64,000 nucleotides of DNA from Rubripirellula amarantea (GCF_007859865.1 NZ_SJPI01000003.1:620001-684000), one strand, 5' to 3'; shown: positions 56,780 through 63,673, numbered from the stretch's first letter. Numbers and translations: made by a program. Notes: generated by a model not told the origin, from the letters alone.

Positions 56780-57229
56780 ATGGAACACCTTCTAACCAGC
56801 TCGCGTGGTCAGGACGTTTTCCACATTTGCCTGACTTCACCGTACTCCCTTGATCGTCCGCCATTTGCCGGCGCGGATTTCGTTGTCCTCATCATTAACA
56901 ACGACCCAGATATTTCTGCCGACGACCAATACGCACTCAGCCTTGCACTTGTGCGCGCGGGATGCCGCTATGCTGTTTGCATTGGCCACAATTGCTCAAC
57001 TTGGGACGACTCCGTCGACTACGCCAACATGGAGGTCGACCCCGAACTAACTGACTCCAAATTCGTGATGACAACGTGGCACGAGAGCGATACTCCAGAC
57101 CAGATTGCAAACTTCTTCCTCAACTGCACGACTTTTGACGACAACGTATTCACAAACTTCCTGATTCTGTCTGTCGGGCCAAACGATAAACTGTTGGCCG
57201 ACATCACACGCCAGTGCACGGTCGCCTAA
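56780..57229 (+). CDS. Cassette 22: hypothetical protein
   Basis: 149 aa. A hydrophobic beta strand FVVLIINNDP, then helices, and CRYAVCIGHNCSTWDD, which has Cys-rich character. No catalytic motif. Family not recognised. TAA stop in R'' box GCCTAAC. Confidence 0.65.
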   Translation: MEHLLTSSRGQDVFHICLTSPYSLDRPPFAGADFVVLIINNDPDISADDQYALSLALVRAGCRYAVCIGHNCSTWDDSVDYANMEVDPELTDSKFVMTTWHESDTPDQIANFFLNCTTFDDNVFTNFLILSVGPNDKLLADITRQCTVA

Positions 57230-57359
57230 CATGGTTTTTACGCTAGGCCTTCGGCACACCTTCGTTCGTTGTTCAAGCCTCGCTGGGGTGGTAAACTTAT
57301 CAATAGTTCAAGCCGTTTCCTGAAATCAGGGGCGGTGTCGTAAAAACCTTCCGTTGCAC
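57224..57359 (+). repeat. attC site 22 (136 bp)
   Basis: R'' GCCTAAC, R' GTTGCAC. The right arm differs most from the other sites (CCTGAAATCAGG inner word). Promoter-like TTGTTC-N17-TAAACT. Confidence 0.92.
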
Positions 57360-57375
57360 GACGCAGGTCAATCAA

Positions 57376-57840
57376 ATGGGACACCACATTGCTGCAATCG
57401 TGCTCGTTGGCGACCCTGACCCCGATGCTGTTGCCAAATTCGACGCCAAACTCGTCGACTGCCCTGACGGGTTCTCGCTGGTAGCCCTCGACGAAAACTA
57501 CGTCGACACATGGGCGGAGCGTCTCGATATCCACGGCGCTATCGACGCCCAGCCAATCGTGAACTTCCGCGTTGTTCATCACATCGCTAATGCGCTCGGT
57601 GGTGGACGTCCATTTGCCATCATTGAAACCGACTACCACGGCGGTCACGGGGCTCAGGCGGCGGCGGTCTATCATGGTGACTCCACGCTTATGGCTCCGG
57701 TTAACGCTGCATCTGGCGCCATCAACGATGCTCTTCGTACACTCGGTGTTGTGCGGCGTGTTCCGATGGATGAATTTGACACGTTTGGCTTGGGGCACCA
57801 TCGTGATTGGGACGATCTACTTGATGACTACTGGGATTGA
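57376..57840 (+). CDS. Cassette 23: hypothetical protein
   Basis: 154 aa. It begins MGHHIAAIVLVGDPDPDAV; the central HHIANALGGGRPFAIIETDY suggests an alpha/beta fold, and FGLGHHRDWDDLLDDYWD ends it. Family not recognised. Confidence 0.65.
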   Translation: MGHHIAAIVLVGDPDPDAVAKFDAKLVDCPDGFSLVALDENYVDTWAERLDIHGAIDAQPIVNFRVVHHIANALGGGRPFAIIETDYHGGHGAQAAAVYHGDSTLMAPVNAASGAINDALRTLGVVRRVPMDEFDTFGLGHHRDWDDLLDDYWD

Positions 57841-57863
57841 GACCGTTCTGGCACTTCAGCGTC

Positions 57864-58000
57864 GTGCAACATGGTTTTTACGCTAGGCCTTCGGCACACC
57901 TTGGCTCTTTGGCAAACTGCCTTGGCATTGGTACAATCTTTCGTAGTTCAGGCGTCGCTCGCTTCGTTTAGGGCGGTGTCGTAAAAACCGTCCGTTGGCG
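57864..58000 (+). repeat. attC site 23 (137 bp)
   Basis: R'' GTGCAAC, R' GTTGGCG. The right arm has AAACCGTCCGTT, one base off the usual AAACCTTCCGTT. Promoter-like TTGGCA-N17-TACAAT. Confidence 0.92.
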
Positions 58001-58011
58001 GTCACAGTCGA

Positions 58012-58494
58012 ATGGCAAATTCACGTTCTCCGCTAGCGCGAATGCGCGAGACCGTTGCTTCGCTGCCTGACTACGAACAACCGACGTTTTCATCTCCGGC
58101 GACGCCGCAACAGGTTGCTCATCTTGAAGCCGCCATCGGCGGTCCCATCCCTCCAGATATCCGCGACTTTTTCGCGGTCCACGACGAAGTCACCGCCATG
58201 GACATCCACAATGGATACTCCATCGGCGGCTCTACCGGTCTGGCCCGCTCAGTGGCCCGCGGCGACTTTCCGTTGTCCGTTGACTCCGTCGACGTCTTCC
58301 CAATCGGTTCGGATGGCGGCGGCAACGCTTTTCTGATGCCGCGTGCTGGTGGTGGCCCTGTTTGGAAATGGCGTCACGACATCGGCGATTTCGTGGCTGT
58401 AGCCGACTCCTTCGCTCAATTCCTCGACCGACTTGCTGATGACTTTCACGCCTATGCTGACGGGCGAACCGACTGGGACTTCATGGCCGGGTGA
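58012..58494 (+). CDS. Cassette 24: SMI1/KNR4 (SUKH) family protein
   Basis: 160 aa. The signature is present: a first helix block, then LEAAIGGPIPPDIRDFFAVH, the DGGGNAFLMPR loop with the typical 'GDGGGN' turn and WKWRHDIGDFVAVADSF. SUKH proteins often serve as immunity proteins to polymorphic toxins. Here no toxin lies beside it. Confidence 0.82.
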   Translation: MANSRSPLARMRETVASLPDYEQPTFSSPATPQQVAHLEAAIGGPIPPDIRDFFAVHDEVTAMDIHNGYSIGGSTGLARSVARGDFPLSVDSVDVFPIGSDGGGNAFLMPRAGGGPVWKWRHDIGDFVAVADSFAQFLDRLADDFHAYADGRTDWDFMAG

Positions 58495-58495
58495 C

Positions 58496-58632
58496 CGCCA
58501 ACATGGTTTTTACGCTAGGCCTTCGGCACACCTTCGTTGGTAGGCAACGGGCGCTGGCATTGGTACACTTTTTCGTGATTCAAACATCGCTCGCTTCGTT
58601 TGGGGCGGTGTCGTAAAAACCTTCCGTTGTGC
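58496..58632 (+). repeat. attC site 24 (137 bp)
   Basis: R'' CGCCAAC, R' GTTGTGC. Promoter-like TAGGCA-N17-TACACT. Confidence 0.93.
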
Positions 58633-58643
58633 GGCGTAGACCA

Positions 58644-59066
58644 ATGGTTGATCCAGCCGAAATTCGCTCTGCGTTCCACAACTTCGTTGGTGACGAACGC
58701 TACCGCAAATTCGTCAGCATGGTCCCATTAGCCACTGACGGCACTCGGCTCAGATTCTGGCAGGAACATGCTTGGGAATCGTTCACCGCCGAACATCCGC
58801 AATTTACACTCGATTTCGCTGGCATCGTCGAACTCTTTCGCATTTGTCACCTTCACGGCAATCCGCTGACTCAACGACTGGTACCTGTGCAACACGGTTG
58901 CGTCGATTTCGCGCCTGAATACTGGCAGACACGTAACGAATTCCATCCGTGCTCTCCCTTGCCGTTTATCTCCACAGAGGGTCGCGACATTGCCGAAACT
59001 GAACTTCCAATCTGGTTCTGTGCTGAATGCGAGCAGATCGAACTCAGCCGCCAACGTCAAACGTAG
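58644..59066 (+). CDS. Cassette 25: hypothetical protein
   Basis: 140 aa from the ATG at 58644. The C-terminus has C-x2-C (WFCAECEQIE), which could bind zinc. The front half is helical with LFRICHLHGNPLTQR, followed by VPVQHGCVDFAPEYW. Family not recognised. Confidence 0.62.
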   Translation: MVDPAEIRSAFHNFVGDERYRKFVSMVPLATDGTRLRFWQEHAWESFTAEHPQFTLDFAGIVELFRICHLHGNPLTQRLVPVQHGCVDFAPEYWQTRNEFHPCSPLPFISTEGRDIAETELPIWFCAECEQIELSRQRQT

Positions 59067-59076
59067 TTCATACGCC

Positions 59077-59213
59077 GCACAACATGGTTTTTACGCTAGG
59101 CCTTCGGCACACCGCTGTCGTTTGTTCAAGTCTCCCTCTGGTGGTAGAATCTTCCGTAGTTCAGACATCGTTCGCTTCGTTCAGGGCGGTGTCGTAAAAA
59201 CCTTCCGTTGTGC
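59077..59213 (+). repeat. attC site 25 (137 bp)
   Basis: R'' GCACAAC, R' GTTGTGC, exact complements. Promoter-like TTGTTC-N17-TAGAAT. Confidence 0.93.
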
Positions 59214-59566
59214 GAGCAGTTTTGGCTAGTAATCCGTATGTGTCGCCGGAAACCAATCAGTCACTGCGTGAGCATCATTCTCGCGGCGCATGGTTTTACG
59301 GCATTACCGCGTGGGTGTGCTTCATCGGCGGATTTGTGCTGCTCTGTGCCGCCCACGACCGAAGTGACGCACTGCAGTCATCTGATCAATTGTGGTTTGC
59401 AACCCATGTTCTGCTTGCACTTCTCTGCGCGCCCCTCGTCTGGATCGGGACTGCTGGTATTCGCTCAATGCGGTACCGCATTTTAGCATTTGTAGCCCAA
59501 GGCGGCATCGGCTTTCTAATCTACCTCGTTCTTGCGATTTGGCATTGGTCAGGTTGGTCATTCTGA
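59210..59566 (+). CDS. Cassette 26: three-TM protein with NPYVSPE motif
   Basis: 118 aa from the GTG at 59210, which lies within the R' core; a TTG at 59222 is the alternative. Residues 8-14 (NPYVSPE) match the NPYxSP start common in small planctomycete membrane proteins. Helices at about residues 28-48, 63-81 and 92-112. Family not recognised. Confidence 0.62.
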   Translation: MRAVLASNPYVSPETNQSLREHHSRGAWFYGITAWVCFIGGFVLLCAAHDRSDALQSSDQLWFATHVLLALLCAPLVWIGTAGIRSMRYRILAFVAQGGIGFLIYLVLAIWHWSGWSF

Positions 59567-59582
59567 GCCACGCTGTACAGCC

Positions 59583-59718
59583 GCACAACATGGTTTTTAC
59601 GCTAGGCCTTCGGCACACCGCTGTCGTTTGTTCAAGCCTCCATCTGGTGGTAGAATCTCTGGTTGTTCAAACTTGAATGGCATCGCAACGGCGGTGTCGT
59701 AAAAACCTTCCGTTGTGC
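59583..59718 (+). repeat. attC site 26 (136 bp)
   Basis: R'' GCACAAC, R' GTTGTGC. The right half (TTCAAACTTGAATGGCATCG) is unlike any other site. Promoter-like TTGTTC-N17-TAGAAT. Confidence 0.92.
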
Positions 59719-59730
59719 GGCAACTCCCGT

Positions 59731-60138
59731 ATGGAAATCATCCGCATCACCGATCAGCAAAACGGCACTCTCACTGAGTTTTACGCTCGCGAGAGCGATG
59801 GTTACCGCAATGGTGGTTCGGACACCAACGCTGACATGCTCGCAAACATGGTTCGCCTGCTCGACGCGCTTGCTGACGCTGATGGTCCAACACTCTTTGG
59901 CGTTACGTCACACTTCCGTTTGCGCTTGCTGAACATTGACGACTATCGTGCCCCAACGGTTGCCACAATCCAACCTGTGATCGACGGGCCAAAGACATTC
60001 GGCTTCGACATCGCCTATCCTATGCCCAACAGCGACTCACCATGGGACAATGCGTGGGTTCGTGGGCTTGCATTCGACGCTGAAATGGCCGTCCCAATGG
60101 TGCTTTCGGCCATCCGTCACTCAGCAAACATCGCGTAG
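59731..60138 (+). CDS. Cassette 27: hypothetical protein, copy B
   Basis: 135 aa, the same protein as at 51997. The whole cassette (59713-60288) matches the first copy, so it moved as one cassette. Confidence 0.72.
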   Translation: MEIIRITDQQNGTLTEFYARESDGYRNGGSDTNADMLANMVRLLDALADADGPTLFGVTSHFRLRLLNIDDYRAPTVATIQPVIDGPKTFGFDIAYPMPNSDSPWDNAWVRGLAFDAEMAVPMVLSAIRHSANIA

Positions 60139-60155
60139 CCCATGCTCGTGTTGCC

Positions 60156-60294
60156 GCACAACATGGTTTTTACGCTGAGGCCCTTCGGGCACACCTTCCC
60201 GCTTTGGCAACACGGGCTGGCCTTGGTACAATTTCCGTTGTTCAGGCATCGCTCGCTTCGTTCAGGGCGGTGTCGTAAAAACCTTCCGTTGTGC
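60156..60294 (+). repeat. attC site 27 (139 bp)
   Basis: Same body as site 13. R'' GCACAAC, R' GTTGTGC. Promoter-like TTGGCA-N17-TACAAT. Confidence 0.93.
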
Positions 60295-60767
60295 GGACGA
60301 AGTTCATCGAGAATCCATACGAATCACCGAGCCATCCCGGAACTCCAACCATGCTGTCACGCTGGCCATGGATTCCACCGACACTCGCACTGATTGGCAG
60401 ACTCGGCTTTTGGCTTGGCGTTTTTCTCATACTCAACGGTTCAATTATTACGTTCGTACCCGGCGCAGAATGCGGTTGGTTCGTTACCGCCGGACTTGTG
60501 ACTGCTACTGGCGCGTTGGTTCCCAAATGGCGCTACCGAGTTGCGGCGATTGTACTTTGCGCCCTCTGCTTCTACTGGGCGTACGCTGGATATGTCCGTG
60601 GCATTAACTACCAAGAATGGCTCAAGTCTCGCGGCAACGTCTCTCAGTCCGTGTCGCCGCACAACATGGTTTTTACGCTGGGGCCTTCGGCACACCTTGG
60701 CTCTTTGGCAACGGCCCTTGGCCTTGGTACAATTTCCTGTAGTTCAGGCATCGTTCGCTTCGTTTAG
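60291..60767 (+). CDS. Cassette 28: membrane protein reading into its attC
   Basis: 158 aa from the GTG at 60291 in the R' core. NPYESP occurs near residue 8; helices at about residues 32-54, 64-80 and 85-102. The frame has no stop before the attC: it continues through the attC body (PHNMVFTLGPSAHLGSLATA) and stops at 60765. The last ~38 residues are therefore attC-encoded. Confidence 0.6.
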   Translation: MRTKFIENPYESPSHPGTPTMLSRWPWIPPTLALIGRLGFWLGVFLILNGSIITFVPGAECGWFVTAGLVTATGALVPKWRYRVAAIVLCALCFYWAYAGYVRGINYQEWLKSRGNVSQSVSPHNMVFTLGPSAHLGSLATALGLGTISCSSGIVRFV

Positions 60768-60796
60768 GGCGGTGTCGTAAAAACCTTCCGTTGTCG
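60659..60796 (+). repeat. attC site 28 (138 bp)
   Basis: R'' GCACAAC, R' GTTGTCG. Promoter-like TTGGCA-N17-TACAAT. Confidence 0.93.
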
Positions 60797-60800
60797 GTCG

Positions 60801-61124
60801 CTAGTTTTTCTCTAATTCGATGCTCATTTCCTGACCGCCGCGTAGCACTCGGATCACCTCAATCGTTTCCTCTCGCTCAATATAAAACACAACGTGGCTG
60901 GGGAAATCCTTCACCAATTTCGTCCGCAGTCCCTCAAGCTCAGGAACGCGAGAGGGGAACGGTGCGCCGCTCGCTGGAAACAATGCCAAGCCCTTGATTG
61001 TCTGCTCGGTCCGCTCCAGAAATCGCAGCGCTGCGTCGATACTTCCGTCGGCAATGTACATCGCGTGTTGCTCGACATCTTCTGCGGCTTTGGGACGTCG
61101 AAAGATTGGTTTCAAGCTACTCAC
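60801..61124 (-). CDS. parE: Cassette 29: ParE/RelE-type toxin
   Basis: 107 aa, GTG start overlapping the antitoxin stop by 4 bp (GTGA). Layout of the ParE/RelE superfamily: N-terminal helices (AAEDVEQHAMYIA), GLALFPASGAPFPS, and a final beta region ending with VVFYIEREETIEVIRVLRGG. ParE inhibits DNA gyrase. It is carried opposite to the cassette direction, so it needs its own promoter. Confidence 0.85.
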   Translation of the reverse strand: MSSLKPIFRRPKAAEDVEQHAMYIADGSIDAALRFLERTEQTIKGLALFPASGAPFPSRVPELEGLRTKLVKDFPSHVVFYIEREETIEVIRVLRGGQEMSIELEKN

Positions 61125-61366
61125 TTACCAGATGCCTTTGACACCACGCGGCTCTTGATCGCTTGCCATTGATCGTCCGTCCAAGGTTCCGCTGGGCCAC
61201 TTGCGATTCCCGCCATCAGCGCTTGTTCGATTTCACCCTGCTTCTCGCTGGCCGCTGCAACCAGCGCCGCGATGTATTCGCCGGCGCTGGAATAGCCGGC
61301 TTGTTCGGCTCCCTGGGAGACATATGTTACTAAATGTTCTGGCAATTCTACGGGGATGCTTGACAT
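61121..61366 (-). CDS. parD: Cassette 29: ParD-type antitoxin
   Basis: 81 aa, immediately upstream of the toxin. Starts MSSIPVELPEHLVTYV, fitting the ribbon-helix-helix fold, followed by a helical C-terminus that would wrap the toxin. It probably represses its own operon. Such pairs are typical stabilising cargo in large integron arrays. Confidence 0.82.
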   Translation of the reverse strand: MSSIPVELPEHLVTYVSQGAEQAGYSSAGEYIAALVAAASEKQGEIEQALMAGIASGPAEPWTDDQWQAIKSRVVSKASGK

Positions 61367-61399
61367 CGAAATTCAACCTTTTCTCTCGTGGCTCGCGAC

Positions 61400-61538
61400 C
61401 GGCAACATGGTTTTTACGCTGAGGCCCTTCGGGCACACCTTCGCCGTAGTGCCAGCCTCGTTTTCATTATACAATCAAATCTGCTCCAAACCACCTTCGC
61501 TTCGGTTGCGTCGGTGTCGCAAAAACCTTCCGTTGTGT
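61400..61538 (+). repeat. attC site 29 (139 bp)
   Basis: Last well-formed attC. R'' CGGCAAC, one base off the exact complement of the start of its own cassette. R' GTTGTGT. The right arm reads GTGTCGCAAAAACC. The promoter-like element is weaker (-10 TACAAT). Confidence 0.88.
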
Positions 61539-61543
61539 GTCCC

Positions 61544-62053
61544 ATGCAAGAACACTTCGATGCCTTATTGACGCGTTTGAAGGAAAGCGATGTCGCGTCA
61601 TCAGATGACCTTGTCGGTTGCACCTCAAGGGAAATTGCACGCCTTGAGGCTCGATACTCAATAGCTTTGCCTAAGTCGTATCGGTGGTACCTTTCGACTA
61701 TGGGCAAGCGTTCTGGTCGGTTGTTCACGCATGACCACATGGCGGTCTATTTCGATCACGTCTTCGAAATGACGGATCAATTACGTCGTGAGGCGATCGA
61801 CGATCCCGATGAACCCTATGTTGAACTACCTGATGACGCTTTGGTGATCGCTGGCCGACTCGCCGAACAGTATCAATTCATCCGTTGCGGTGACTCTATG
61901 GATTCACCGGTTTGGTATTTTAACGAATACGACTACGAAATAGTTGTCTCTTGCTCTTCAGTGCTTGATTGGCTCAACTCGTACTGCGATCTGGCAGAAC
62001 AGGCCATTGCAAACGGTTACTTTGATATTTATCCCGAAGGCACTACGCCGTAG
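61544..62053 (+). CDS. Cassette 30: SMI1/KNR4 (SUKH) family protein
   Basis: 169 aa from the ATG at 61544. The N-terminal IARLEARYSIALPKSYRWYL and later DSPVWYFNEYDYEI match SUKH-type proteins. It could be an immunity protein. The cassette begins at 61533, but its own attC is decayed. Confidence 0.78.
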   Translation: MQEHFDALLTRLKESDVASSDDLVGCTSREIARLEARYSIALPKSYRWYLSTMGKRSGRLFTHDHMAVYFDHVFEMTDQLRREAIDDPDEPYVELPDDALVIAGRLAEQYQFIRCGDSMDSPVWYFNEYDYEIVVSCSSVLDWLNSYCDLAEQAIANGYFDIYPEGTTP

Positions 62054-62265
62054 TGGCTTTGACGATTGATTTACCGCTAAGCCTCGTTTTCGCCGTTGGA
62101 ACTATCCTCGGTCCTTGGTGCCATCCGCTTCGGCGAAGTGGAAAATCTTGCCCTTGGCGCGCGCACCTTCTCGTTAGCAGAGTAATTTCTCTAGGATAAA
62201 CGGTTGAGTGCCAGGCAATGGCAGGTTTCGCTGAGAGTCGGTGTCGCAAACATCTTCCGGTGTGC
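62054..62265 (+). repeat. Degenerate attC 30
   Basis: The left arm GATTTACCGCTAAGCC resembles GTTTTTACGCTAGGCC, and the right arm is TGTCGCAAACATCTTCC followed by GGTGTGC in place of GTTRRRY. The R'' box is not recognisable. Confidence 0.6.
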
Positions 62266-62279
62266 AATTTCGGCGTACA

Positions 62280-62663
62280 ATGTCACGAACAAGAACTATC
62301 ATCGGAGCGGTGGTCTTGCTACTGCTTGGCACGACTGCGTATCAGGCAATTCAACGAAGTGCAAGTTCTATCCGACTTACCTTTGCCGTAGAACAGTGTC
62401 AAATTTTTGCCGAAATGGTCGACAAGGCTGCGGCAGCTTTGAGTGACCATCCACCGGACGCAAAGGAAGCAGATCAGTGTCTTGAGTACGCTCACAACTA
62501 TTATCCGTCCGGCACGAAGCAAGTCCACGGTTCCCAGCTTGACGCAATGGTCGAAAGTTCCCGTCACGCGTCTGAGCAGCGCATCATCGAAAAGTTGAAA
62601 GCAACGACGGGTTCCGATCTTGGTAGTGATGCTGCTACGTGGATCGAACACTTTACGAAGTAG
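62280..62663 (+). CDS. Cassette 31: membrane-anchored hypothetical protein
   Basis: 127 aa from the ATG at 62280. Residues 6-22 are a hydrophobic anchor (TIIGAVVLLLLGTTAYQ). The rest is soluble, with three Cys. It begins 14 bp after the degenerate R' core, so it fits a cassette gene whose boundaries have decayed. Family not recognised. Confidence 0.6.
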   Translation: MSRTRTIIGAVVLLLLGTTAYQAIQRSASSIRLTFAVEQCQIFAEMVDKAAAALSDHPPDAKEADQCLEYAHNYYPSGTKQVHGSQLDAMVESSRHASEQRIIEKLKATTGSDLGSDAATWIEHFTK

Positions 62664-62792
62664 CCAAACGCGTTTTAAGAACTTCACACTCACCGTTTCG
62701 CGGCTAGGCGACAGGCTTTGCTGTCGATAAATTTGGTGTTGAATTTCGTTACCTTTGGTGGGTAACGACGATGCAAAAATTTTCCGTTTGCG
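62664..62792 (+). repeat. Degenerate attC 31
   Basis: GCAAAAATTTTCCGTTTGCG ends the site and resembles CGTAAAAACCTTCCGTTGTGC. The left arm is not recognisable. Confidence 0.55.
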
Positions 62793-62807
62793 GTTTCAAC
62801 TTCGCCT

Positions 62808-63563
62808 ATGGAACCTATCCCAACCTACATTGTGACGGGTGCGACCCGCGGGATCGGCCGCGCTGTCGCTATTACGCTGGCAGCCCGGGGATTCAACGTT
62901 GTCGCCGTGGGCAGGTCGAAAGACTTGCTCGAATCGTTAGCCGAAACGTGTGGAAGCTTCATAACGACCGTCAATGCTGACCTCGCCACAAACGATGGCA
63001 TCGAGAAACTTGCCGCAAGCGTTGCATCGAAATCCGACATCGATGGCATCGTCCATGCTGCAGGATCGCTGGTTCCGCTCGAACCGTTCGACAAAATTGA
63101 CTCGAATGAGTTGGCTGAACATTTCCGTATCCACGTTGGCGTGCCGATTGCGATCTTCAAATCTTTAAAACGCAACCACGTTATCGAACGGATGTTGTTC
63201 ATCGACAGTTATTCAGCATCGACCGCTCGTTTCGGGTGGGGCGCCTATTCAGTCGTCAAAGCTGCTGCGCAAATGTCGGCTCGCTGTGCCGCGCAGGAGT
63301 TGTCGGAAACTCGAACGATCAGGGCGTATCCCGGTGCCGTCAATACACAGATTGTTGAAGCCGTGCTTGCGTCCGATACCGAAACGGCAGCCACTTTTTC
63401 GAGCATGCTTGAAAGGGGGGAGTTCGCGGAACCTGAGGAAGTTGCCCGATTTCTTGTTGCTTTGCTCGTCGATGTGCCCGACGAGCTTCTTTGTTCTCGA
63501 GATGCGTTTGACTACAACAATTCGGCAGACCGCGCGGATGCGTATTCGCATCTCCGAGATTAG
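62808..63563 (+). CDS. Short-chain dehydrogenase/reductase (SDR)
   Basis: 251 aa. The NAD(P)-binding motif is TGATRGIGRAVA near residue 8 (G-x3-G-x-G). The catalytic triad region has the Ser/Tyr-x3-Lys pattern: IDSYSAST, followed by YSVVKAA. The cofactor-specific loop is AVGRSKDLLESLA. Substrate unknown. It follows a degenerate attC and is probably an older cassette gene. Confidence 0.85.
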   Translation: MEPIPTYIVTGATRGIGRAVAITLAARGFNVVAVGRSKDLLESLAETCGSFITTVNADLATNDGIEKLAASVASKSDIDGIVHAAGSLVPLEPFDKIDSNELAEHFRIHVGVPIAIFKSLKRNHVIERMLFIDSYSASTARFGWGAYSVVKAAAQMSARCAAQELSETRTIRAYPGAVNTQIVEAVLASDTETAATFSSMLERGEFAEPEEVARFLVALLVDVPDELLCSRDAFDYNNSADRADAYSHLRD

Positions 63564-63658
63564 CTTTGGTACTCGTTCTTGTTTCGCTGCGGTGTTGATG
63601 ATGTTGCAGTGTTGATGGCGTCGCGGTGTTGATGATGTCGTTAAAACTTTCCTTGGGC
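63564..63658 (+). repeat. Degenerate attC 32 with tandem 17-bp units
   Basis: About three copies of a GCGGTGTTGATGATGT-like word lie at 63588-63640. The site ends GTCGTTAAAACTTTCC, followed by CTTGGGC in place of GTTGGGC. Confidence 0.5.
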
Positions 63659-63673
63659 CGCGGGAGATGAACG

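Noticed and set aside
48079-60695. Many minus-strand frames starting MCRRPSVKTML or similar, and plus-strand frames with NMVFTLGLRHT
   Set aside because: These peptides are the attC repeat itself read in reverse or forward; the open frames arise from the repeat, not from genes.
45559-61538. CRISPR array
   Set aside because: The repeats are 136-208 bp imperfect palindromes with spacings of 300-750 bp that hold genes; there is no short-repeat/spacer pattern and no cas gene.
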